Origin: an uncultured Lachnospiraceae bacterium
GTDB taxonomy: Bacteria > Bacillota > Clostridia > Lachnospirales > Lachnospiraceae
Direction: 5' to 3'
Assembly: GCA_947630125.1 (NCBI GenBank)
Contig: CANRGO010000017.1
Coordinates: 1-35,981, forward strand
DNA: 35,981 nt
The notes under the pieces were generated by a model. That model made no database searches. It was not told the DNA's origin and was given only the letters and a program-made list of their open reading frames with translations. Positions 27,735 through 35,948 of this stretch are shown piece after piece. How positions within the stretch are numbered: the first letter of the stretch is position 1; each line of letters starts with the position of its first letter. The position numbers were made by a program, and so were the translations under genes.

Positions 27735-28961
27735 ATGGAAAACAAAACAAGAAGTATCTATGAAATGGAACCAAATTATAAACAGGAAAGAATGCTTTCA
27801 GGTTTATTGTTACTGATTTTTAATCCTTTGATTTTAATCCTATCTGTTTTTATTTATGAAAGAAGTTATGAAAATATTATTAAAATGGGTTTACTCGGAA
27901 TACTTACAGGAATCATCCTATTATTTGTTTTTTTAACATCGCATTTGAAAGATCAAGAAAAGGATAACAATAACAACAGTTTACGTTTTGTTTTAGTATA
28001 TCTTATTTGCCTGATTATGGTTTGTATTTTTCCATTGATTCCGAATTTATTATGGCCATTTTTACCCCTTACTTTAGTGTTGTTTTTTTATTCAGATGCA
28101 GTAACAGGTATTATGTCTTCCACATTTCTTCTAAGTCTTGCAGTGCTTTTAGATGGGGGAACAATTACTGTTTTCTTTCTTTATTTTTTAAGTGGAATTA
28201 TTACCATTGCTGTTTTTCGCACAGTAACCCAGGAGTTTAAGGTTCAAGCACAGTTTATTATATTATTAAGTTCCTATATAATACTTCATGGTATTTTTAG
28301 TATTTTACCGATGAAACAACTATATTTACAAGATTTATTAATGATTGTCTTAAATGTTTTTATTTCCACTATTTTATTGTTTTTTGTATTTTGGGTTTAC
28401 AGTGTTACCATTGTACATAAAAATTTACCTAAATACATGGAAATGAATGATCCGGAATTTATTGTGATGAAAGAATTAAAAGATCAGAATAAATCAGAGT
28501 ACTATAAATTAATTCATACAGCCTATTTAAGTGAAAAACTGGCAAGAGAATTAGATGCTAATTTAGGCCTTACAAGAGGGTTATCTTATTATCATCAATT
28601 GGGTATGGTTCGAAATAAAAATATGGAAAAAACAACAGAAGAAATACTTCAGTTCGCAAAAAAATACAATATTCCATATGAATTATATCAGTTACTTTTA
28701 GAATTCCATGATAAAAAAAAGGCTTATAAAAGCAGAGAAGCAATTATTGTGACTCTTTCGGATCAAGTAGTTACTTCCATCCTATATCTATTTACAAAAG
28801 ATAAGGATAGTCAAGTTGATTATCATCAATTGGTTGAAGTTTTGTTTAAAAAGAAAATAGAAAATGGTTTTTTTCTTGAATCAGATTTAACCATAAAGGA
28901 ATTATATCAAATGAAAAAAATGTTGATTGAGGAGAAATTATATTATGACTTTTTACGTTGA
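27735..28961 (+). CDS. 7TM-HD (PgpH-like) membrane protein with degenerate HD site
   Basis: This 408-residue protein has about seven membrane helices (22-225) and a cytoplasmic helical domain (235-408). The latter aligns by eye with the C-terminal domain of PgpH/YqfF: LIHTAYLSEKLARELDANLG, SYYHQLG, REAIIVTLSDQVV and a closing SDLTIKELYQMKK. PgpH is a c-di-AMP phosphodiesterase, and its gene stands before ybeY in many Firmicutes, as here. However, the metal-binding HD pair is H287-Q288, and the HHG-type motif is reduced to EFHD. H261 and D343 remain. The large extracellular domain of PgpH is missing. It is probably catalytically weak or inactive, perhaps a receptor. It overlaps ybeY by 17 bases. 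Confidence 0.8.
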   Translation: MENKTRSIYEMEPNYKQERMLSGLLLLIFNPLILILSVFIYERSYENIIKMGLLGILTGIILLFVFLTSHLKDQEKDNNNNSLRFVLVYLICLIMVCIFPLIPNLLWPFLPLTLVLFFYSDAVTGIMSSTFLLSLAVLLDGGTITVFFLYFLSGIITIAVFRTVTQEFKVQAQFIILLSSYIILHGIFSILPMKQLYLQDLLMIVLNVFISTILLFFVFWVYSVTIVHKNLPKYMEMNDPEFIVMKELKDQNKSEYYKLIHTAYLSEKLARELDANLGLTRGLSYYHQLGMVRNKNMEKTTEEILQFAKKYNIPYELYQLLLEFHDKKKAYKSREAIIVTLSDQVVTSILYLFTKDKDSQVDYHQLVEVLFKKKIENGFFLESDLTIKELYQMKKMLIEEKLYYDFLR

Positions 28962-29445
28962 AAATGAAAGTGGTCAAGACTTGGGTTTTGATTATGAGGT
29001 ACTTGCCTGGAAAGTAATGAATCAGGCATTAGACTATGTTGAATGTCCTTATGAGGTACAAATTAATGTAATTATAACGGATAATCAGGAAATTCAGCGG
29101 GTAAATGAACTAAGTCGGGGAATAAATAAACCAACGGACGTTCTTTCGTTTCCTAATATCGATTATACAACACCTGCTGTTTTTGATCATGTTGAGGAAT
29201 TTCAATCAGATTATTTCGATCCTGATAGTGGAGAATTGATTTTAGGAGATATCATGATTTCAATAGATAAAGTAATAGATCAAGCTGAAGAATTTGGACA
29301 TTCTTTAGAAAGAGAATATGCTTTCTTAATTGCACATAGTATGTTTCATCTATTTGGATATGATCACCTGGTTGAAACTGAAGCCAAGGAAATGGAACGC
29401 ATGCAAGAGGAAGTTTTACAAAAAATAAATATCACAAGAGATTAA
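28945..29445 (+). CDS. ybeY: Endoribonuclease YbeY
   Basis: Metal-dependent ribonuclease for 16S rRNA 3' end maturation and ribosome quality control. Start ATG 28945 has GAGGAG at 28929-28934; the TTG at 28927 sits over that site and is unlikely. The 166-residue protein carries the zinc triad in HSMFHLFGYDH (H131, H135, H141). PTDVLSFP and GDIMIS are the other conserved segments. It overlaps the PgpH-like gene by 17 bases, so the two are translated together. Confidence 0.95.
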   Translation: MTFYVENESGQDLGFDYEVLAWKVMNQALDYVECPYEVQINVIITDNQEIQRVNELSRGINKPTDVLSFPNIDYTTPAVFDHVEEFQSDYFDPDSGELILGDIMISIDKVIDQAEEFGHSLEREYAFLIAHSMFHLFGYDHLVETEAKEMERMQEEVLQKINITRD

Positions 29446-29454
29446 GAGGTTGGA

Positions 29455-31098
29455 ATGAACGAACACAAACTAACAAAAAAAGAAGAACAAGGGCAAAAAA
29501 TTGTACTAAGCTATTTGCTCATATCAATTTTATTGCTTGTGTACAGAATTATGATAACCAATAAAATTTCAGATATTGGAAATAGTCATTTTGCAATTCT
29601 TTATGAAATATTAAGTATCTTTTATTTGTTTTTTTTATTTACTATGCCTCAGATAATATCTAGAATGGTGGATTTAAGAACTAAAAAAGGTCAATTTCAA
29701 AATGCACATAGAGTATTTCAAATAAGTAGAAAGTTTTTATTCCTAGGCGGACTGTTTATGAGCGTATTGTTTTTTTTTGCTTCAGAAATAATAGCGAAAA
29801 CTTTTTTTATAATGCCAAAAGCACAAGTTGCATTACAGTTATCGGCTCCAATGTTTTTGTTAATGGGAATTATGGGGGTATATCGTGGATACTTTCAAGG
29901 TATTAATACACTAAAACCAACCTTGATTTCAAAAATAATATTATTCAGCAGTGTTTTTCTGCTGACTATTTTGTTTACTTCACTTTTTATGAACTACGGC
30001 ACAAAAGTAGCAACTTTACTACAAAGTAGCAACTATAAATATTTGTATGGAATACTAGGAATTATAATATCTCTTTTTCTTGGGTTCTTATGTTCTTGTT
30101 TTTTTCTTGTTTTTTTATATCGACTTTATAAGAAAACCTATGAAAAGCAAATGTTACGGGATCGAACTACCATACACGAGCCATATCGAATGATACTTCA
30201 TAATTTATTTATATTACACATTCCCTGTCTTATGATTTATATCATATACCCGATAGTAAATCTTAGTGCGCAAGTTGTTTTCAATCATCATGCAAACAAA
30301 GAAGGTACCTTAAGTCAAGGATTGGTTGCTTTTGGTGAATATTCTGGCAAAAGTGGAGTTCTAATTAGTTTTCCGATTTATCTATTAGTTTCTTTATCCT
30401 TGTTTTTAGAACCAAAGGTGAAAGAGAAATTAGATTTAAATCAGTTAGCGCGTTTAAGAGATCGAATTTCCATTGTTTTAAAGTATTCTTTTCTTTTTTC
30501 CTTGTTTTTTACCGTCCTGTATATTTCCTTGGCAGATGTTATCCTTCAGGCTCTCTTTCATGAAGGCTCCAAATCAGCTGTTTCTCAGTTGCAATTTGGT
30601 GGACTACTTGTAATCGTGCTTGGTTTATCCGTTATTAGTTCAGCCTTATTATGCTCTATGGAAAGATGTAAAAGAGTCATGATTCATCAATTCATTGCCT
30701 TTATTTGTTATCTTCTTCTTATGATTTTCTCTATTGGAAATATGCCGTCAGCTATTGACTCGATATTATTAGCTAAATTTACGTTTGCAATTGTACTTTT
30801 ACTTTTAAATATTTTTGTTTTAAGAAAAGATATGAGACTCAAGCAAGAGTTTTTAACTGTTTATCTTGTCCCAATTGTACTGGCCATCATAACAGGTTTA
30901 CTTTTAACTGGATTTAAACTTCTTTTACAAATTCTTAATTTACCTATTTTGACCTTTATTATCTTATTCGTGGTTGGTTTTTTTGTTTTCTTTATCTTAC
31001 TATGTGTTATGAAGGTTGTTACAGAAAAGGACTTGAGAAAATTACCTTTTTTAGATGGATTTATCAGTATTTTAAAGAAAAATCATCTTTTACCATAA
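29455..31098 (+). CDS. SpoVB/MurJ-like polysaccharide flippase (MOP superfamily)
   Basis: This 547-residue protein has about fourteen membrane segments. The segment YRGYFQGINTLKPTLISKI at about 143-161 matches the conserved RGYFQG..NM.PTA.SQ stretch of SpoVB-type proteins. Relatives flip lipid-linked wall or capsule precursors, or act in spore cortex formation. It could be a lipid II flippase, a spore cortex protein or a general polysaccharide exporter; neighbours do not decide. The start at ATG 29455 is ten bases after ybeY, with AAGAGG upstream. Confidence 0.85.
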   Translation: MNEHKLTKKEEQGQKIVLSYLLISILLLVYRIMITNKISDIGNSHFAILYEILSIFYLFFLFTMPQIISRMVDLRTKKGQFQNAHRVFQISRKFLFLGGLFMSVLFFFASEIIAKTFFIMPKAQVALQLSAPMFLLMGIMGVYRGYFQGINTLKPTLISKIILFSSVFLLTILFTSLFMNYGTKVATLLQSSNYKYLYGILGIIISLFLGFLCSCFFLVFLYRLYKKTYEKQMLRDRTTIHEPYRMILHNLFILHIPCLMIYIIYPIVNLSAQVVFNHHANKEGTLSQGLVAFGEYSGKSGVLISFPIYLLVSLSLFLEPKVKEKLDLNQLARLRDRISIVLKYSFLFSLFFTVLYISLADVILQALFHEGSKSAVSQLQFGGLLVIVLGLSVISSALLCSMERCKRVMIHQFIAFICYLLLMIFSIGNMPSAIDSILLAKFTFAIVLLLLNIFVLRKDMRLKQEFLTVYLVPIVLAIITGLLLTGFKLLLQILNLPILTFIILFVVGFFVFFILLCVMKVVTEKDLRKLPFLDGFISILKKNHLLP

Positions 31099-31113
31099 TA
31101 AAAAAAGAAAGGC

Positions 31114-32370
31114 ATGATGAACCATATGAAATTAGCAATTATTGGTGGTGGAGCCTCTGGTTTGATTGCTGCAATTACCGCCGCAAATCAAGGGGCAGAG
31201 GTTACTATTTTCGAAAAAAACGATCGTATTGGAAAAAAAATATTAGCTACTGGAAATGGTAAGTGCAATATAACAAATTTATATCAAGATATACAATGTT
31301 ACCACTCTGGCAATCTGGATTTTGTGATGGAAGTATTAAATCAATTTCCAGTTACAGAAACGATATCATTTTTTGAGACTCTTGGTTTGATTTTAAAAAA
31401 TAAAAATGGATATATTTATCCTTATAGCGAACAGGCATCAACAGTTCTGGATTTATTAAGAATGGAAACTTATTACCAACGAGTTAAGGTTGAACTTGAA
31501 ACGACGGTTCAAGATATTCGATATGAGAATCAGAAATTCACCCTATCTTTTAGGGATAATAAGAAAGACAAAACTTCTTTTGATTCCGTCATACTCAGCA
31601 CTGGAAGTATGGCAGGTATGAAAGGGACAACAGCAAATAACGGCTATGAAATGCTTGAAAGAATGGGACATACCATAATAAATCCTTATCCTTGCCTTGT
31701 TCAGTTAAAAGGTACTGAAAATTTTTATAAAGCAATTAGTGGGGTTCGATGTAGTGCAAAAGTATCCGTGGAGATTCAACAAAAAATTGTGGCAGAAGAA
31801 GAAGGTGAACTGCAATTAACGGATCAAGGAATTTCTGGTATTGTGGTATTTCAAATTAGTTCTTTTGTAACGAAAGCTCTCACAGAACATAAAAAAGTCT
31901 GGGTTCATATTGATTTTCTCCCTGACATGGATTTAGAGAATTATCAAAAGTTCTATAAAATCAGGTTGCTAGCACAAGGATATAAAACAGCCGAAGAATT
32001 CTTTACCGGACTGTTAAACAAAAAAATCATCCTTCTTTTTCTTAAATTAGCAGGATTAAAATCGGAAGATATTTTAACAATGGAAAATGAAAATCTTTTT
32101 ATTCAAGTATTTCAGATGATGAAGGATTTTAAAATCCAGATTCATTCATCAGGAGGATTTGAACAGGCTCAGGTTTCTGGTGGTGGTGTGTGTGTTGATG
32201 ATTTTTACAATACCCTAGAATCAAAGTTTATTCCTGGTTTCTATTGTTGTGGAGAAGTTATGGACGTAGATGGAATCTGTGGGGGATATAATCTGCAATG
32301 GGCATGGGCCTCTGGATATGTAGCCGGCTATCATGCAGTAAAGAAAGGAATTTCCCGTGATACGAATTAA
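31114..32370 (+). CDS. HI0933-family (YhiN-like) flavoprotein
   Basis: A 418-residue NAD(P)/FAD-dependent oxidoreductase of the HI0933 family. The N-terminal Rossmann motif is LAIIGGGASGLIAAITAA, followed by the family signature RIGKKILATGNGKCNITN. The C-terminus has CCGEVMDVDGICGGYNLQWA, the second FAD-binding segment. The substrate is unknown for the family. Several starts compete: ATG 31114, 31117 and 31126; the last gives MKLAIIGGG, typical of relatives. It overlaps the next flavoprotein gene by 14 bases, so the two are coupled. Confidence 0.9.
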   Translation: MMNHMKLAIIGGGASGLIAAITAANQGAEVTIFEKNDRIGKKILATGNGKCNITNLYQDIQCYHSGNLDFVMEVLNQFPVTETISFFETLGLILKNKNGYIYPYSEQASTVLDLLRMETYYQRVKVELETTVQDIRYENQKFTLSFRDNKKDKTSFDSVILSTGSMAGMKGTTANNGYEMLERMGHTIINPYPCLVQLKGTENFYKAISGVRCSAKVSVEIQQKIVAEEEGELQLTDQGISGIVVFQISSFVTKALTEHKKVWVHIDFLPDMDLENYQKFYKIRLLAQGYKTAEEFFTGLLNKKIILLFLKLAGLKSEDILTMENENLFIQVFQMMKDFKIQIHSSGGFEQAQVSGGGVCVDDFYNTLESKFIPGFYCCGEVMDVDGICGGYNLQWAWASGYVAGYHAVKKGISRDTN

Positions 32371-33988
32371 TCAACTAAAATTAAAACCAGATCATACAAA
32401 GAAACAACTGCAACAAGCAATTGCTCAGCAGTTAAAGGTATCTGAACATCAGATACTAGAATATGATATTGTGAAAAGGTCAATTGATGCAAGAAAGAAA
32501 CCAGACATCTATTTTCAATATACCATAGATGTTTCCTTGGAAAATGAAATACAATTTTTGAAGAAAAACAAAAATCCGCAAATTGTTAAATCTGAAAAAA
32601 TATCATACCTCTTTCCTGATCAAGGAAGCATTCCTTTAAAGGAACCTCCAATTGTTGTCGGAAGTGGACCTGCGGGGCTTTTTTGTGCATATCAACTTGC
32701 TCAGGCTGGATATCACCCCATTTTATTAGAACGAGGGGATGATGTTACAAAGCGAAAACAAGTGGTTGATAATTTTTGGGAAGAAGGTACTCTGGATTTA
32801 GAAAGCAATGTTTCCTTTGGGGAAGGTGGCGCTGGTACTTTTTCGGATGGGAAATTAAATACACTGGTAAAAGATAAAAATGGAAGAAATCACCAAGTTC
32901 TGAAGCTCTTTGTACAACATGGTGCTCCTGAGGAAATATTGTATGAGAGTAAACCCCATATCGGAACCGATGTATTAATACATGTTGTTGAAAATATTAG
33001 GAATTCTATTTGTGCCATGTGCGGAAACGTACACTTTCGTTCCAAAGTTAGCGACTTTATCATTGAAGGGAATCAGATTTGTGGTGTTATAACGGCTGAT
33101 GGAACGATTTACAAGTCACAGGTTGTCGTTCTGGCAATTGGACATAGCGCCAGAGATACCTTTGTTCTTCTTCAAGAAAAAAATGTAATCATGGAAGCAA
33201 AGAGTTTTGCCATCGGATTTCGAGTTGAACATCCACAGGCACTGATTAACTTAAATCAATATGGAAATCATTATTACCAGTTACCAACAGCTCCCTATAA
33301 GCTAACTGCACAAACAGAAGAGGGGAGAGGCGTTTATTCTTTTTGCATGTGCCCAGGAGGTTATGTAGTCAACGCATCCACCGAAGAGCATCGTTTAGCG
33401 ATTAATGGAATGAGCTATAGTAAACGAGATGGGGAAAATGCGAATAGCGCCATCATAATTGCAGTAGACCAAAAAGATTTTGATGAACAGGGTAATCTAT
33501 CCTCCTTACGTTTCCAGGAACGTATTGAAGAGAAAGCATTTCAACTTGCGAAAGGGAAAATTCCTGTTCAAAAATTTTCTGATTTTTATGAACAGGTTAT
33601 GAATCAACCCTATGAATATCATAATACAAAATTGCAAATAGAAGAGCTTCAGTTGCTACAACACTTAAAGCCACAAACAAAAGGTGCATTTGAATTTTCA
33701 AATTTAAGTGAATTACTGCCAAAACATTTAAATCAAGCATTTATTAAGGCTATGCTTAAATTTGATCATATTTTACCAGGATTTGCACATGATGATGTGT
33801 TGGTGCTTGGAATTGAAAGCAGAACATCTTCTCCTGTTCGAATCATTCGTGATGAAAATAAGGAAGCAAATATACGTGGTCTTTATCCTTGTGGTGAAGG
33901 AGCAGGATATGCCGGTGGTATTATGTCGGCAGCAATGGATGGACTTATCATTGCAGAGACAATTGCAACTAAATATCAGGTATTTTAA
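32357..33988 (+). CDS. COG2509-type FAD-dependent dehydrogenase
   Basis: This 543-residue flavoprotein has a small N-terminal domain (1-80) with KLKPDHTKKQLQQAIAQQL and IVKRSIDARKKPDIYFQYT, found in this family. The FAD-binding PPIVVGSGPAGLFCAYQLA starts near 94, and FGEGGAGTFSDGKLNTL is a strong family signature. The C-terminus has GLYPCGEGAGYAGGIMSAAMDGL. The substrate is unknown. The start is GTG 32357, with GAAAGGAA at 32344-32351, inside the end of the HI0933-family gene. A terminator and a new promoter follow, so this is the end of the operon. Confidence 0.9.
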   Translation: MIRINQLKLKPDHTKKQLQQAIAQQLKVSEHQILEYDIVKRSIDARKKPDIYFQYTIDVSLENEIQFLKKNKNPQIVKSEKISYLFPDQGSIPLKEPPIVVGSGPAGLFCAYQLAQAGYHPILLERGDDVTKRKQVVDNFWEEGTLDLESNVSFGEGGAGTFSDGKLNTLVKDKNGRNHQVLKLFVQHGAPEEILYESKPHIGTDVLIHVVENIRNSICAMCGNVHFRSKVSDFIIEGNQICGVITADGTIYKSQVVVLAIGHSARDTFVLLQEKNVIMEAKSFAIGFRVEHPQALINLNQYGNHYYQLPTAPYKLTAQTEEGRGVYSFCMCPGGYVVNASTEEHRLAINGMSYSKRDGENANSAIIIAVDQKDFDEQGNLSSLRFQERIEEKAFQLAKGKIPVQKFSDFYEQVMNQPYEYHNTKLQIEELQLLQHLKPQTKGAFEFSNLSELLPKHLNQAFIKAMLKFDHILPGFAHDDVLVLGIESRTSSPVRIIRDENKEANIRGLYPCGEGAGYAGGIMSAAMDGLIIAETIATKYQVF

Positions 33989-33998
33989 TAAACTTAGG

Positions 33999-34028
33999 AA
34001 AAAACTTTACGAATTATAGTTTTTTATA
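33999..34028 (+). terminator. A/T-rich terminator after the COG2509-type gene
   Basis: AAAAAACT at 33999-34006 pairs with AGTTTTTT at 34018-34025 across an 11-base loop. The stem is A/T-rich, so termination may be partial. It overlaps the promoter of proB. Confidence 0.55.
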
Positions 34029-34034
34029 TATAAT
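34006..34034 (+). promoter_or_regulatory. Sigma-A type promoter of proB
   Basis: TTTACG at 34006-34011 and a perfect TATAAT at 34029-34034 are 17 bases apart. The -35 box lies in the loop of the preceding hairpin. Confidence 0.6.
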
Positions 34035-34075
34035 AAGTAAGGTTTTTGTATTTTTTCTTGTAGAGGAGATTGAAA

Positions 34076-34948
34076 ATGGAACTTACCCGCAGCTTACTGA
34101 AGGATAAAAAGAGAATCGTAATTAAAATTGGCTCATCATCTCTTCAACATCCCCAAACTGGAGATTTGGATTACATAAAGATGGAAGGTTTAATTCGTGA
34201 ACTCTGTAATTTACGTAATATGGGTAAGGATGTAGTTTTGGTAACATCAGGAGCCATTGCCGCTGGTAAGAAAGCATTTCAGGTATTTCAGACAGAACAT
34301 GAAATTGTTTCTAATAGTATTGTTATGAAACAAGCATATGCTGCGGTTGGTCAGGCAAGACTTATGACCACATATCAAAAAATCTTTGCTGAATACAATC
34401 AAATAACGGCACAAATCTTAATGACTAAAAACACGGTTCTTGATGATTTAAATCGTTTTAATGCACATAACACATTTTCTAAATTATTGGAACTTGGTGT
34501 TATTCCAATTGTAAATGAAAATGATACCGTAGCAACATACGAACTTGAGGATAGTATCGGAGATAACGACACTTTGTCAGCCATTGTTTCTGCTATGATT
34601 GATGCGGATTTATTGATTTTATTATCAGACATAAATGGACTTTATACCGATGATCCAAGAATGAATCCTGATGCGAAATTCATCTCCTTTGTTGAATCCA
34701 TTAATCAGGATTTACTGAATATGGGGAAAGCAAGTACTGGTAGTTCGGTAGGTACAGGCGGAATGAATACAAAACTAATTGCTGCAAGAATCGCAACAAA
34801 TTCTGGATGTGATATGATTATTGCAAATAGCAAGGATATTCGCAATATACATCGTATTGTTGATGGAAAAGAAATTGGAACATTATTTCAAGCACACAAG
34901 GATGATGATTTTTACTTGTCTGATTTCGTCAGAAATCTACATAAGTAA
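34076..34948 (+). CDS. proB: Glutamate 5-kinase
   Basis: First step of proline synthesis: ATP-dependent phosphorylation of glutamate. Start ATG 34076 has GAGGAG at 34063-34068; the TTG at 34070 is too close to that site. The 290-residue protein is one amino-acid-kinase domain: IVIKIGSSSL near 15, LVTSGAIAAGKKAF, NENDTVATYELEDS for glutamate binding, LLSDINGLYTDDPR and GTGGMNTKLIAARIA. It lacks the C-terminal PUA domain found in longer ProB proteins; such short forms are known. ProA, its usual neighbour, is not here: only 21 bases separate proB from the YnzC-like gene. Confidence 0.95.
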   Translation: MELTRSLLKDKKRIVIKIGSSSLQHPQTGDLDYIKMEGLIRELCNLRNMGKDVVLVTSGAIAAGKKAFQVFQTEHEIVSNSIVMKQAYAAVGQARLMTTYQKIFAEYNQITAQILMTKNTVLDDLNRFNAHNTFSKLLELGVIPIVNENDTVATYELEDSIGDNDTLSAIVSAMIDADLLILLSDINGLYTDDPRMNPDAKFISFVESINQDLLNMGKASTGSSVGTGGMNTKLIAARIATNSGCDMIIANSKDIRNIHRIVDGKEIGTLFQAHKDDDFYLSDFVRNLHK

Positions 34949-34969
34949 GCATCCTGGAATAGGAATCAC

Positions 34970-35188
34970 ATGAATATCGAAGAAATGACAAAAAAAATAA
35001 ATGAACTTTATCATAAATCTCAAAATCAGGGATTGTCTGAGGAAGAAAAAAAAGAACAGGCTGATCTGCGCGCTGCATATATTCAAAATGTACGAGCGAA
35101 TTTACGAGGACAGTTAAATCATATATCCATCGAGGAAGAAGATGGAAACATTGTAAACCTTGGAGAAACATATGGAAACAAAAGATAA
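34970..35188 (+). CDS. DUF896 (YnzC-like, UPF0291) small protein
   Basis: This 72-residue protein has the family pattern: KKINELYHKSQNQGLSEEEK, then EQADLRAAYIQNVRANLRGQL. It is probably a helical hairpin. The Bacillus subtilis relative YnzC is of uncertain role and lies in an SOS-linked locus; nothing here points to DNA damage control. ATG 34970 has a modest AGGA site. Its end overlaps the cyclo-ligase gene by 17 bases. Confidence 0.9.
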   Translation: MNIEEMTKKINELYHKSQNQGLSEEEKKEQADLRAAYIQNVRANLRGQLNHISIEEEDGNIVNLGETYGNKR

Positions 35189-35747
35189 GATTCGAAATGA
35201 TATGATGATTCTGCGAAATCATTTAGGTGTTCAAGAAAAACATGCATTAAGTGAACAAATCATGCAGAATTTAATACAATACTTGGCCACAGAAGAAGTG
35301 AAACATATTCTTCTTTATGCAGATTTTAGAAACGAAGTAGAAACCAAGCTTTTGGCAACGTATTGTTTGGAACATGATATTTCAGTATATTATCCAAGGG
35401 TAATGGGTCAGGATATGGAGTTTTTATCTGTCAAATCTATGACGGGTTTAAGCCCTGACTTCATGGGAATCAGAGAACCTGCATATGACACCCATAATCT
35501 ATTTCAATTACATACAAGTCAGGTAGAGCAGGTATTCATGGTAATGCCTGCTTTGGCTTTTGATACAAATGGAAATCGCATTGGTTATGGGAAAGGTTAT
35601 TATGATCGCTATTTAACGCAATTTCCTATCATAAATAGAATTGGTATTTGTTATGACTTTCAAATTACGAATTTAATTCCATTTACCACGCAGGACATAA
35701 GAGCAACGATGGTCATTTCTGAGAAGAGAATCATTCGTAGCCATTAA
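35172..35747 (+). CDS. 5-formyltetrahydrofolate cyclo-ligase
   Basis: Recycles 5-formyl-tetrahydrofolate to 5,10-methenyl-tetrahydrofolate with ATP. Start ATG 35172 has GGAGA at 35162-35166; the TTG at 35160 overlaps that site. The 191-residue protein has the folate/ATP signature GNRIGYGKGYYDRYL at about 137-151. The N-terminal basic helix (KDKIRNDMMILRN) is the usual ATP-phosphate contact. It complements fhs and folD earlier in the window. The ynzC overlap indicates coupled translation. Confidence 0.93.
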   Translation: METKDKIRNDMMILRNHLGVQEKHALSEQIMQNLIQYLATEEVKHILLYADFRNEVETKLLATYCLEHDISVYYPRVMGQDMEFLSVKSMTGLSPDFMGIREPAYDTHNLFQLHTSQVEQVFMVMPALAFDTNGNRIGYGKGYYDRYLTQFPIINRIGICYDFQITNLIPFTTQDIRATMVISEKRIIRSH

Positions 35748-35768
35748 GATTAATCAGGAGGAACTATT

Positions 35769-35948
35769 TTGATAAACAACACAGAATTTACGATACAAGA
35801 TTTAGAAGCACCTGTTTCAGAAGCTGAAAGACAAGTGTATTTTATGGAGAAGGCAAAAAAATATGTAGCACGAGAATCCGAAAAATTAGGCAGACCTCTA
35901 ACTTTTTGTGTAACAACCTTTGGGTGCGCGCGGGTTTCGGGTTACTAG
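35769..35948 (+). CDS. miaB: MiaB N-terminal fragment, reading frame interrupted
   Basis: From a TTG start at 35769 (AGGAGG at 35756-35761) the frame encodes about 53 residues that match the N-terminus of MiaB, the radical-SAM methylthiotransferase for i6A37 of tRNA. RPLTFCVTTFGC leads to the first cysteine of the N-terminal Fe-S cluster. In MiaB the next residues are QMN; here the frame goes on ARVSGY and stops at TAG 35946-35948. The change falls exactly at the conserved TTFGC. It reads as an interruption by foreign sequence or an assembly junction, not as a natural short protein. Confidence 0.75.
   Translation: MINNTEFTIQDLEAPVSEAERQVYFMEKAKKYVARESEKLGRPLTFCVTTFGCARVSGY

Noticed and set aside
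34929-35222. 97-codon minus-strand frame across the YnzC-like gene
   Set aside because: It is a shadow of the YnzC-like and cyclo-ligase genes, which have family motifs and ribosome sites.
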